Positions 7,946-14,900 of a stretch of 17,736 bases of DNA are shown piece after piece. The DNA is from Candidatus Subteraquimicrobium carltonvillense (lineage in GTDB: Bacteria; Actinomycetota; Aquicultoria; Subteraquimicrobiales; Subteraquimicrobiaceae). The notes under the pieces are model-generated. The model ran no database searches and was not told where the DNA came from. It saw nothing but the letters and a program-made list of their open reading frames with translations. A program made the translations under genes and the position numbers. The stretch covers positions 4,459 to 22,194 of the forward strand of contig DDKQ01000038.1 of assembly GCA_002339355.1 (NCBI GenBank). The letters are read 5' to 3'. Positions within the stretch are counted from its first letter, which is position 1, and every line of letters begins with the position of its first letter.

Positions 7946-7988
7946 TAGTAAGCGCTGGAAGGGGTATATAAGTTCAGGAGCTGGGGAG

Positions 7989-8741
7989 ATGGAGGAAACT
8001 GACGTTAAAAGGGGAGATAGAGTAAACAATCTGGCTTCGGCTGAGGAAAAAGAGAGATACGTTAAATCAATATTTTCCACCATAGCTAAACGTTACGATG
8101 TTTTAAACACGCTTTTAAGCTTTGGCTTACACCACCATTGGAAAAAATTTGCGGTAAAATTAGCCAACCTATCTCCTGGAGACACCGCTCTGGATATATG
8201 CTCAGGTACCGGAGATTTGGCAATTCTTCTTTCCAAGAAGGTTGGATCGAGGGGGAAGGTCGTTGCCCTTGATTTTTGTCAAGAGATGTTGAAGCTGGCT
8301 CAGGAGAAAATCAAAGCGGCGGGAATTATCAACTGTAACTTTGTCTACGGGAATGCCGAAGAGCTGAAGTTTCCAGCGGAATCCTTCAACGCAGTGACCG
8401 TGGGCTTTGGCATGAGAAATGTCGCCCATATCGATAAGGTATTCAGAGAAATACACCGAGTGTTAAAACCCAATGGAAAGGCAATTTGTCTGGAGTTCAG
8501 CCATCCCACATCCCCCATTTTTAGGACACTTTATGATTTTTATTCTTTTAAGATTCTCCCCAGAATTGGGGGGTTCATCTCCAGGAAGTCCGATGCCTAT
8601 TTTTATCTACCTAATTCGATCAGAGAGTTTCCCAGTCAGGATGAGTTGAAAATCATCATGGAGAAGGCTGGCTTTGGCGAGGCTCGATATTGCAATTTGA
8701 CCGGGGGGATAGTGGCCATACATTTGGGAATAAAATCTTGA
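7989..8741 (+). CDS. ubiE: Demethylmenaquinone methyltransferase (UbiE/MenG)
   Basis: This class I SAM-dependent methyltransferase carries out the final C-methylation of demethylmenaquinone. The 250-residue protein has the UbiE N-terminus KSIFSTIAKRYDVLNTLLSFG, the SAM-binding motif ALDICSGTGDLA near residues 65-76, VVALDFCQEMLKLA and the family signature GFGMRNVAH. The C-terminal RYCNLTGGIVAIHLG is also typical. The start ATG has AGGAG at 7976-7980, eight bases upstream; a GGGGAG run touches the ATG and is too close to serve. It opens the plus-strand menaquinone operon, 15 bases ahead of the UbiD-like gene. With no ubiquinone genes visible and the futalosine genes beside it, menaquinone is the likely product. 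Confidence 0.94.
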   Translation: MEETDVKRGDRVNNLASAEEKERYVKSIFSTIAKRYDVLNTLLSFGLHHHWKKFAVKLANLSPGDTALDICSGTGDLAILLSKKVGSRGKVVALDFCQEMLKLAQEKIKAAGIINCNFVYGNAEELKFPAESFNAVTVGFGMRNVAHIDKVFREIHRVLKPNGKAICLEFSHPTSPIFRTLYDFYSFKILPRIGGFISRKSDAYFYLPNSIREFPSQDELKIIMEKAGFGEARYCNLTGGIVAIHLGIKS

Positions 8742-8745
8742 TCAC

Positions 8746-8750
8746 GGAGG
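8746..8750 (+). promoter_or_regulatory. Ribosome binding site supporting a TTG start
   Basis: GGAGG lies six bases before TTG at 8757-8759. No nearby ATG fits the conserved UbiD N-terminus, so this site settles the unusual start codon. Confidence 0.75.
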
Positions 8751-8756
8751 TAGAAA

Positions 8757-10202
8757 TTGGCTTTTAAAGACCTTCGAGAATTTATTGAATTTCTTGAGGT
8801 AAGAGGAGAATTGCGCCGAGTGAGCACGCTCGTGGACCCGGTCTTGGAGATAACCGAGATCATAGATCGGGTGAGCAAAAGCCAGGGTCCTGCCGTTCTC
8901 TTTGAAAATGTTAAGGGATCGCAAATGCCCCTCCTCATAAATACTTTTGGCTCATTTAAGCGAATGAGCTGGGCTTTGGATGCTGAGAACCTCGACCAAG
9001 TTGCGGAAAGACTACAATCCCTTTTCCCATCGGAGCCTCCCTCGACTTTTCGCCAGAAAATTAGTACCCTGTTGAAACTCAAGGAAGTCACTCGTCTTCG
9101 ACCCAAGCTCATTAAAAAGGCTCCATGTCAAGAGGTTGTATTAAATCGAGATTTCAGCTTGGAAATTTTCCCCATTTTAAAATGCTGGCCCAAGGATGCC
9201 TCTAGATTCATCACCCTTCCTTTAGTGATCACCAAAGATCCTCCCACCGGTCGGCAGAATATAGGGATGTATCGCATGCAGGTCTTTGATGAGAGGACTT
9301 GTGGAATGCATTGGCACATGCATCACGATGGAGCTCAGATTTACCGGGAAAGCGTTAAGCGAGGTGAATCCCTCGAGGTGGCGGTAGCTTTGGGAGGAGA
9401 CCCGGCCACGATCTATTCCGCAACCGCACCCCTTCCTCGTGGTTTCGATGAACTCTTATTTGCTGGGTTTTTAAGGGGGGAGCCCGTTGAGGTGATCGCT
9501 TGCAAGACGGTAGATCTTAAGGTTCCAGCTCACGCGGAGATTATCTTGGAGGGCTACGTCGATCCATTCGAACGTCGTCTGGAAGGACCCTTCGGTGATC
9601 ACACCGGTTATTATTCTTTACCTGACGAATATCCCGTGTTTCACATCAAGTGCATTACTCATCGAAGTGACCCAATTTATCCCGCAACCGTTGTGGGAAG
9701 ACCACCCATGGAGGATTGCTATATGGCCAAGGCCACCGAGAGGATCTTTCTTTCTCTCATTAAAGCCCAGTTACCCGAAATCGTGGACATTAATCTACCG
9801 ATGGAAGGCGTTTTTCATAACTGTGCCCTAATCTCCATAAAGAAGAGCTATCCTTTGCACGCTTTCAAGGTAATCAATGCCCTCTGGGGATTGGGACAGA
9901 TGATGTTCACCAAGATGATAGTGGTCGTCGATGAAGATGTCGATGTTCAAAATCCTTCCGAGGTAGCCTGGAAGGTCTTTAACAATGTGGACCCGGAGAG
10001 GGATATCATATTCACCAAAGGACCTCTGGATGTGTTGGATCACGCTTCTAACACAGCTAATTATGGTTCCAAGATGGGAATCGATGCCACCAAGAAATGG
10101 AGGGAGGAAGGCTATACCCGTGAGTGGCCCGATGATATAAGGATGGATGGGGAGATAAGGAGGCTGGTCGATGAGAAGTGGCATGAGTATGGGCTTGAAT
10201 AA
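8757..10202 (+). CDS. mqnL: UbiD-family decarboxylase, menaquinone biosynthesis (MqnL)
   Basis: UbiD-family enzymes decarboxylate aromatic acids with prenylated FMN. Here the expected substrate is the prenylated 1,4-dihydroxy-6-naphthoate intermediate of the futalosine route, from context. The 481-residue protein begins MAFKDLREFIEFLE, the usual family start, on a TTG codon with GGAGG six bases upstream. The cofactor and metal region shows QNIGMYRMQVFDERTCGMHWHMHHDGA (168-192, including N168 and R173), and the catalytic acid region is LEGPFGDHTGYYS (E276, D281). The length is normal for UbiD. The 3' end overlaps the prenyltransferase gene by 32 bp. The necessary cofactor maker, UbiX, is two genes downstream. 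Substrate assignment rests on gene context; another aromatic acid cannot be excluded from sequence alone. Confidence 0.92.
   Translation: MAFKDLREFIEFLEVRGELRRVSTLVDPVLEITEIIDRVSKSQGPAVLFENVKGSQMPLLINTFGSFKRMSWALDAENLDQVAERLQSLFPSEPPSTFRQKISTLLKLKEVTRLRPKLIKKAPCQEVVLNRDFSLEIFPILKCWPKDASRFITLPLVITKDPPTGRQNIGMYRMQVFDERTCGMHWHMHHDGAQIYRESVKRGESLEVAVALGGDPATIYSATAPLPRGFDELLFAGFLRGEPVEVIACKTVDLKVPAHAEIILEGYVDPFERRLEGPFGDHTGYYSLPDEYPVFHIKCITHRSDPIYPATVVGRPPMEDCYMAKATERIFLSLIKAQLPEIVDINLPMEGVFHNCALISIKKSYPLHAFKVINALWGLGQMMFTKMIVVVDEDVDVQNPSEVAWKVFNNVDPERDIIFTKGPLDVLDHASNTANYGSKMGIDATKKWREEGYTREWPDDIRMDGEIRRLVDEKWHEYGLE
10157..10163 (+). promoter_or_regulatory. Ribosome binding site inside mqnL for mqnP
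   Basis: AAGGAGG inside the end of mqnL lies seven bases before the ATG at 10171. It favours that start over in-frame ATGs at 10183 and 10189 and accounts for the 32-bp gene overlap. Confidence 0.7.
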
Positions 10203-11043
10203 AATTAGCATATTTTTCCAAACGATAAAGTTCGAGCACACGATCTTTGCCCTTCCCTTCGCTTATATGAGTGCATTCTTAGCTGTGGAAGGTATCCCTC
10301 CTTTTAGGGATTTTTTCTGGATTACCGTGGCCATGGTAGGCGCTCGCACCTTGGCCATGTCCTTGAATCGTTTGATAGATAGAGAGATAGATGCTCGAAA
10401 CCCCAGGACTTCTAAGCGCGCTCTCCCACAGGGATTGCTTTCCACAAGAGAAGTGGTACTTTTCTCCTTGATTTCCTTTTTCTTTTTCATGATGGCGGTT
10501 TACGAGTTGGCTCCCCTTTGCCAATATCTCTGGCCCCTGGTGGTCATTCCCTTCGTCGTCTATCCTTACACAAAGAGATTTACCTGGACTAACCATTTTT
10601 TATTGGGTCTTTGCTTGGGACTGGCTCCCTTGGGTGCTTGGGTGGCCATAAGGAATGGTCTTAGCCTGGTGCCAATCTTGCTCGGATTAGCCGTGTGCTT
10701 CTGGGTGGCGGGATTTGACATCATTTATTCATGCCAGGATCTTAAGATAGACAAAGAACAGGGGCTTTATTCCATTCCCGCCCGTTTTGGGATTAAAAAA
10801 GGACTTCAAGTGACGGCTCTCCTGCATGTATTAACCGTAATTTTCCTCATTGGTGTGGGTTTATCGATAAGTGCAGGGATATTTTATTATCTGGGCGTCA
10901 TAATGGTGGCTTTCTTGCTCGCTTATGAGAATCGCCTCGTATCCCCGGATGATCTATCCAGGGTGAATGAGGCTTTCTTCACCACCAATGGTTTTATCAG
11001 TATCCTCATGTTCGTTTTCACGGTTTTAAGTCTCTGTTTCTAA
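10171..11043 (+). CDS. mqnP: UbiA-family prenyltransferase, menaquinone biosynthesis (MqnP)
   Basis: This integral membrane prenyltransferase attaches the polyprenyl tail to the naphthoate head group; the substrate is inferred from the futalosine genes around it. The 290-residue sequence has several hydrophobic segments spread along its length. It also has both UbiA aspartate motifs: NRLIDREID (N66, D70, D74), which binds diphosphate through Mg2+, and the second motif DIIYSCQDLKID (D183, D190, D194). The conserved FALPFAYMSAFLA region near residue 26 is also typical. The start is inside the end of mqnL, with a strong AAGGAGG. ubiX follows after 13 bases. The paralogous UbiA (4-hydroxybenzoate) and MenA families share the motifs, but the cluster context favours MqnP. 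Confidence 0.93.
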   Translation: MRSGMSMGLNKISIFFQTIKFEHTIFALPFAYMSAFLAVEGIPPFRDFFWITVAMVGARTLAMSLNRLIDREIDARNPRTSKRALPQGLLSTREVVLFSLISFFFFMMAVYELAPLCQYLWPLVVIPFVVYPYTKRFTWTNHFLLGLCLGLAPLGAWVAIRNGLSLVPILLGLAVCFWVAGFDIIYSCQDLKIDKEQGLYSIPARFGIKKGLQVTALLHVLTVIFLIGVGLSISAGIFYYLGVIMVAFLLAYENRLVSPDDLSRVNEAFFTTNGFISILMFVFTVLSLCF

Positions 11044-11056
11044 ATAGGAGAGCAAG

Positions 11057-11662
11057 ATGTCCAGCTACATCCTGGCTGTCACGGGAGCGAGCGGAACGAT
11101 ATACGGAAAGCGTCTTCTTGAAGTGCTTCTCTCCCGAGGACATCAGATAAAATTTTTAATCTCCAAACCCGGCGAGAAAGTCCTCGCTCACGAGCTCAAT
11201 TTTCAATTGGAGGGGGATGAGAGGGAGAGAGGAAGACGGCTTAAGGACTGGTTGGGATTAAAACCCGATGACCGTGGTTTGGAGTACGTGGATTACCTCA
11301 ACTTCAGTGCACCCATCTGTAGTGGATCTTGCAAGACGGATGGAATGATAATCATTCCCTGTAGTATGTCAACGGTGGCTGGGGTGGCTCAGGGGATTTC
11401 CTCAAATCTCATCCAGCGAGCGGCTGATGTTTGTCTTAAAGAGAGGCGACCCCTGATCCTCGTTCCCAGGGAGACCCCCTTGAATGAAATACACCTCCAG
11501 AATATGCTCACCCTTTGTCGGGCGGGAGCTCATATCGTCCCAGCGATGCCCGGTTTCTATCATCGACCCCGCCATGTAGCGGACCTTGTGAACTTTATCG
11601 TGGGCAGGGTCCTGGATATTTTGGGCATTGAGCATGATCTTTACCTGCGCTGGGGAGAATAA
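11057..11662 (+). CDS. ubiX: Flavin prenyltransferase UbiX
   Basis: UbiX adds a dimethylallyl group to FMN, making the prenyl-FMN that UbiD-family decarboxylases need. It is therefore the cofactor supplier for mqnL. The 201-residue protein has the flavoprotein N-terminus ILAVTGASGTIYGKRLLEVL, the central CSMSTVAGVAQGIS segment and LVPRETPLNEIHLQNMLTL, all characteristic. PAMPGFYHRP and the ending DILGIEHDLYLRWGE indicate a complete C-terminus. The ATG has TAGGAG six bases upstream. It closes the menaquinone operon. No convincing intrinsic terminator follows; only a short TGCAGA-N4-TCTGCA hairpin at 11759-11774 lacking a T-run is seen. Confidence 0.94.
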   Translation: MSSYILAVTGASGTIYGKRLLEVLLSRGHQIKFLISKPGEKVLAHELNFQLEGDERERGRRLKDWLGLKPDDRGLEYVDYLNFSAPICSGSCKTDGMIIIPCSMSTVAGVAQGISSNLIQRAADVCLKERRPLILVPRETPLNEIHLQNMLTLCRAGAHIVPAMPGFYHRPRHVADLVNFIVGRVLDILGIEHDLYLRWGE

Positions 11663-11668
11663 CCCCTT

Positions 11669-11755
11669 CTTCAAACAATCATTCAAGGCGCAGAACTCCT
11701 TAATTTACCCAAAGACTACATCGCGAAGCTAAAAGCACTAAGGGCGGTAGAGCGT
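11669..11755 (+). pseudogene. Remnant of a gamma-glutamylcyclotransferase-like C-terminus
   Basis: Directly after the ubiX stop and in the same frame, the DNA reads TIIQGAELLNLPKDYIAKLK followed by ALRAVERG. This resembles the C-terminal helix of gamma-glutamylcyclotransferases, where the human protein has EGAKENGLPLEYQEKLKAIE (recalled, not searched). There is no start codon or RBS, the rest of the domain is missing, and the frame ends at TGA 11828-11830. It looks like the tail of a gene lost when the flanking defence island arrived. Short length limits certainty. Confidence 0.42.
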
Positions 11756-11836
11756 GGGTGCAGAACTCTCTGCAATCTTATCTCGACATGCTGGTTTAAG
11801 CCTTTGCATTATCTTTTAGAAAAATTATGAAAAAAC

Positions 11837-11865
11837 CTGACAAAGAAAGTTGGTGAACCTAAAAT
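11837..11865 (+). promoter_or_regulatory. Strong sigma-70-type promoter of the hsdM operon
   Basis: CTGACA (11837-11842) and TAAAAT (11860-11865) are each one base off consensus and are separated by exactly 17 bases. The predicted start is near 11872, about 55 bases before hsdM. The -10 box overlaps the left arm of an inverted repeat. Confidence 0.65.
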
Positions 11866-11897
11866 TAGATAGGTAAAAATTAAAAAGTCTATCTAAT
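11864..11897. repeat. Inverted repeat over the hsdM promoter start, possible operator
   Basis: ATTAGATAG (11864-11872) and CTATCTAAT (11889-11897) are perfect 9-bp arms around a 16-base spacer. The left arm begins in the -10 box and spans the predicted start point; the right arm lies in the 5' leader. This geometry suits a dimeric repressor, or a hairpin at the 5' end of the mRNA. No T-run follows, so it is not a standard terminator. Confidence 0.6.
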
Positions 11898-11925
11898 AGC
11901 AGAAAGAGAAAGGAGATACAGCATA

Positions 11926-13695
11926 ATGCCAAAATGGTTAGAGAGTAGATATAAGAGCCTCCGAGATGAGCTTGGGGATAGTCCTTTCCGATTTGAAGAA
12001 GCTGCAAATATATTAAGAGAGAAACACAAAGATGAGGGTGATCAGGTAAATTTTGTTCTTTCAGAACTGAGAAAAAGTGGATGGCTCAGCGTGAGTTTTG
12101 ACCCTGCTGATGCCAGGAAAAGGGTTTACAAGCTAAAAAGCATAGGTGAGGTTATATCAGAGACTCTTTCGCTTGAGAAAAATCAGCTGACAAGAGGTGA
12201 TCTCGAAATCTTACTGAAGAAAGCGGCTGACCTCATCAGAACGAGGGTTGATTACACTTTTATCCTCGTTCTCCTTTTTTATAAGCGTATAAGTGATAAG
12301 TGGGAAATAGAGTTTGAGGAAGCCTATCGGGAAGCCCTAGCGGACGGCTTAAGCGAGGAAGAAGCAAAAGAAGAGGCTAAAAACTCAATCTACCACGATT
12401 TTGATATTCCCGATGAATTCCTCTGGGAGAACATAAGAAAAGAACCCGCGAGACTACCAGAAAACTTTTCCAAAGCTATGAAGGTTTTGGCTGAAAGAAA
12501 TCCGGAGCTGAAGGATGTTTTCGAAAACGTGGACTTTATTCAGTTCACTGCCAGCAGGGAAAATGCAGAGATACTCAGGCAGCTCGTTGAGCTCTTCAGT
12601 GCCCGACCACTTCATCATGTATCCCCTGATATCCTCGGGGATGCTTACGAGTGGATCATCCGATATTTCGCTCCTCAAAAAGCAAAGGAGGGGGAGGTTT
12701 ATACGCCCAGAGAAGTTATAAAGCTCATTGTGGAAGCACTTGATCCCAAACCTGGAGAAAGCGCTTATGACCCCGCCTGTGGTTCAGGCGGTATGCTTAT
12801 CAGTTCTTTCCAGCACGTTGAGAACGAGCACGGAGAAACTGAGGCTGATAAGTTATTTCTTTTCGGTCAGGAAGCAAATCACAAGACTCTTACCCTTGCC
12901 AAGATGAACCTCTACATACACGATATCAGGAACGCTCAGCTTGCCCTTGGGGATACCCTCCTTTACCCAAAATTTAAGAAGGGTGAAGGCAGTAAAAAGT
13001 TTGACATAGTTATTGCTAATCCTCCGTGGAATCAGGATGGCTATCCAGAAGAGACTTTGAAAAAAGGAGAGTTCTGGCATGAGAGGTATAGGTTCGGTTT
13101 TAATCCAAAACAATCGGCGGACTGGGCGTGGATACAACACATGGTGGCATCGGCTGGGGACGGTACGGGTAGGGTCGGCGTTGTCATAGATAATGGATGT
13201 CTCTTTAGGGGAGGGAAAGAAAGGGCAGTAAGGACGGGAATCCTCAATGCAGATGTAATTGAGGCTGTTATTCTCCTGCCGGAAAAGCTTTTCTACAATA
13301 CAGGAGCACCTGGAGCTATCATTATCCTTAACAAGAATAAGCCCGCTGAGCGTAAGGACAAAGCTCTCTTTATAAACGCAAGCCAAGAGTTCGAACAGCA
13401 TCCTGAGGTCAGAAAGCTCAATCGATTGGGAGATGAGCACATCAAAAAGATTGTCCAGGCTTACAAGGAATTCACAGACAGAGATGGCTTTTCGAGAGCG
13501 GTAAGCCTCGAAGAGATAAAAGAGAATGATTACAACCTAAACGTCACTCTCTATGTTTTTCCTGAAGAGGAGACTGAGGTAATTGACACTGCTCAGGAAT
13601 GGGAAGCTCTCCGAAAGATCGAAGATGAGCTTGCGGAGGTCGAAAGAAAGATTGAGGGATACCTGGAAGAGCTGGGAGGAGCAACTGATGTTTGA
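11926..13695 (+). CDS. hsdM: Type I restriction-modification methyltransferase subunit HsdM
   Basis: HsdM is the DNA adenine methyltransferase subunit of a type I restriction-modification complex and acts with HsdS. The 589 residues fall into an N-terminal part of about 75 residues resembling a winged helix (FRFEEAANILREKHKDEGDQ, then a KSGWLSVS hairpin), the helical HsdM N-terminal domain from about 85 to 245, GEVYTPREV (256-264), and the methylase core. SAM-binding motif I is DPACGSGGM (282-290), and the catalytic NPPW (365-368) shows N6-adenine specificity. The C-terminus is a coiled-coil-like EDELAEVERKIEGYLEELGG. AGGAG lies ten bases before the ATG. It overlaps the fic gene by 8 bp. The extra N-terminal domain is longer than in classical HsdM. 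Confidence 0.94.
   Translation: MPKWLESRYKSLRDELGDSPFRFEEAANILREKHKDEGDQVNFVLSELRKSGWLSVSFDPADARKRVYKLKSIGEVISETLSLEKNQLTRGDLEILLKKAADLIRTRVDYTFILVLLFYKRISDKWEIEFEEAYREALADGLSEEEAKEEAKNSIYHDFDIPDEFLWENIRKEPARLPENFSKAMKVLAERNPELKDVFENVDFIQFTASRENAEILRQLVELFSARPLHHVSPDILGDAYEWIIRYFAPQKAKEGEVYTPREVIKLIVEALDPKPGESAYDPACGSGGMLISSFQHVENEHGETEADKLFLFGQEANHKTLTLAKMNLYIHDIRNAQLALGDTLLYPKFKKGEGSKKFDIVIANPPWNQDGYPEETLKKGEFWHERYRFGFNPKQSADWAWIQHMVASAGDGTGRVGVVIDNGCLFRGGKERAVRTGILNADVIEAVILLPEKLFYNTGAPGAIIILNKNKPAERKDKALFINASQEFEQHPEVRKLNRLGDEHIKKIVQAYKEFTDRDGFSRAVSLEEIKENDYNLNVTLYVFPEEETEVIDTAQEWEALRKIEDELAEVERKIEGYLEELGGATDV
13674..13681 (+). promoter_or_regulatory. Ribosome binding site fixing the fic start
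   Basis: GGGAGGAG inside the end of hsdM stands six bases before the ATG at 13688. It rules against the much longer open frame that begins at 13583 inside hsdM. Confidence 0.8.
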
Positions 13696-14725
13696 GCCAA
13701 ATTTCAAATATACAGATAGAATTGTTAGAAACCTCACCCTTGTTGCTGAAGCCCGAGCGGTAATCCTAAACGCGCCTCTAGTTCCAAAATGGGAAGTTTC
13801 TCTGCGGCGAGATGCACTCTTAAGGAGTGCCCACTCTTCAACTGCAATTGAAGGCAATCCGCTATCCTTGGAGGAAGTCAGCGCTCTTGCTCAAGGCAGA
13901 GACATTATGGCGAGGAGAAAGGATAAGCAAGAAGTCTTAAACTACCTTGAAGCTCTGAATAAAATCCCTGAATTTGCAAGGCGAACTCCATTTTCTTCGG
14001 ATGACCTGCTCGAGATTCACAGGATTGTCACGAAAGAAACACTGGAAAATCTCGCTGACGAAGGGGCTTTCCGCAATCGCCAAGTAGTTGTTGGTAATAG
14101 GGCAACCGGCGAGGTCATATTTAGACCACCTGCCACACGCCATGTTCCCCAACTGGTTGATGAGTTCCTTGCGTGGTTTAACTCCGATAAGCCAAACGAA
14201 ATCGACCCTGTGATTATGGCCGGCATAACTCACTATGAAATCGCAAGAATCCATCCATTTGTTGATGGCAATGGCAGGACTGCAAGGGTCATGGCTTCTT
14301 TGGTTCTTTACAAGCGAGGGTTTGATATAAAGAGGTTCTTTGCTCTGGACGACTATTACGATCAGGACAGGCGCAGTTACTATGCCGCCTTGAAGAGTGT
14401 TGACCAAAGTGCCCTTGATCTCACTGAGTGGCTGGAATATTTCACCGATGGAGTGGCAGTGAGCATAAAATCAGTTAAAGACAAAGTTATCGGTTTGAGC
14501 AAAGACATCAAAGTTCTTAAAGAAAAAGGTCAGATTGAGTTGACTGATAGGCAAATGCGGATTGTGGAAAAGTTGATAGAGAGGAACAGGATTACTGCAA
14601 GCGACGTTGCTGAGATGTTTGAGATATCCAGACAAGCGGCGTTAAAAGAGCTCAATAAGTTGGTCGAGCTTGGTGTCATCCATCTAAAAGGTGAGCGAAA
14701 AGGCGCACATTATATCCTGGTTTGA
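13688..14725 (+). CDS. Fic-family protein (probable AMPylase) with C-terminal winged helix
   Basis: Fic enzymes transfer AMP or related groups to target proteins. The catalytic loop HPFVDGNGRTAR (from residue 189) matches the HPFx[DE]GNGR consensus, with the catalytic histidine intact. An N-terminal inhibitory motif of the [ST]xxxE[GN] type is present as SSTAIEGN (S51, E55), placing it with class II, self-inhibited Fic proteins. The C-terminal 60 residues read as a winged helix (LTDRQMRIVEKLI, then VAEMFEISRQAALKELNKL), suggesting DNA binding or autoregulation. The 345-residue start is fixed by GGGAGGAG and an 8-bp overlap with hsdM. Fic genes inside type I restriction operons are known from other genomes; the target is unknown here. 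Confidence 0.92.
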   Translation: MFEPNFKYTDRIVRNLTLVAEARAVILNAPLVPKWEVSLRRDALLRSAHSSTAIEGNPLSLEEVSALAQGRDIMARRKDKQEVLNYLEALNKIPEFARRTPFSSDDLLEIHRIVTKETLENLADEGAFRNRQVVVGNRATGEVIFRPPATRHVPQLVDEFLAWFNSDKPNEIDPVIMAGITHYEIARIHPFVDGNGRTARVMASLVLYKRGFDIKRFFALDDYYDQDRRSYYAALKSVDQSALDLTEWLEYFTDGVAVSIKSVKDKVIGLSKDIKVLKEKGQIELTDRQMRIVEKLIERNRITASDVAEMFEISRQAALKELNKLVELGVIHLKGERKGAHYILV

Positions 14726-14729
14726 TCTG

Positions 14730-14759
14730 GTTGTCAAAAAAGTTGTCAAAAAGTTGTCA
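14730..14759 (+). repeat. Three GTTGTCA direct repeats
   Basis: GTTGTCA starts at 14730, 14742 and 14753, each followed by A-rich sequence in the first two copies. The spacing of 12 and 11 bases is about one helical turn, so a protein could bind all three on one DNA face. It begins five bases after the fic stop. Confidence 0.6.
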
Positions 14760-14796
14760 TAATAAATTAAGGAAATAAGCTGGGATTTCAAGGTTA

Positions 14797-14828
14797 TTAT
14801 TATACTTTTGCGGCTCTAAGTATAATAA
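14797..14828. repeat. 11-bp perfect inverted repeat overlapping a -10-like box
   Basis: TTATTATACTT (14797-14807) and AAGTATAATAA (14818-14828) are perfect arms around a 10-base spacer. The right arm contains TATAAT (14821-14826), a perfect -10 box, and the left arm contains the same box on the other strand. No good -35 is seen at 16-18 bases. It may be an operator or a symmetrical promoter; no T-run follows, so a standard terminator is unlikely. Confidence 0.6.
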
Positions 14829-14842
14829 ACGAAGTGGTCATT

Positions 14843-14899
14843 ATGCTTGGCGCTAATAAGAATATTTCTGGAATATTTCTCAAGAGGAGTGAAGGATAA
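14843..14899 (+). other. 18-codon leader ORF ahead of the nuclease gene
   Basis: ATG at 14843 opens MLGANKNISGIFLKRSEG and stops at TAA 14897-14899, one base before the nuclease ATG at 14901. It has no clear SD of its own. It may couple translation to the next gene or be chance. Confidence 0.25.
14860..14880 (+). repeat. Tandem GAATATTTCT repeat
   Basis: The 10-mer GAATATTTCT occurs at 14860-14869 and 14871-14880 with one base between. Each copy contains the palindrome AATATT. The pair lies in the predicted leader of the nuclease gene and could be a protein or RNA binding site. Confidence 0.5.
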
Positions 14900-14900
14900 A

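Larger units (their letters stand above)
11663..11925. other. 263-bp gap between the menaquinone operon and the defence island
   Basis: The left part carries the gamma-glutamylcyclotransferase-like fragment and a small hairpin (11759-11774). The right part, from about 11830, turns AT-rich and holds the hsdM promoter, the inverted repeat over its start point and the hsdM ribosome binding site. No intact gene is seen. The change in composition suggests the junction of older chromosome and acquired DNA lies here. Confidence 0.5.

Noticed and set aside
11759..11774. Intrinsic terminator after ubiX
   Set aside because: The TGCAGA-N4-TCTGCA stem has only six pairs and no T-run after it.
12853..13440. 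195-codon minus-strand open frame inside hsdM
   Set aside because: It lies wholly within a clear gene on the other strand, has no recognisable domain and no RBS; the sequence reads as a shadow frame.
13583..13687. Longer fic starting inside hsdM
   Set aside because: The first 35 codons are the hsdM 3' end read in another frame; the ATG at 13688 has GGGAGGAG and begins the family's usual N-terminus.
14730..14759. CRISPR-like repeats
   Set aside because: Units are seven bases long at 11-12 base spacing, far too short for repeat and spacer, and no cas gene is present.
14847..14900. TTG start adding 18 residues to the nuclease protein
   Set aside because: No SD before the TTG, and the ATG at 14901 has a purine-rich site just upstream.
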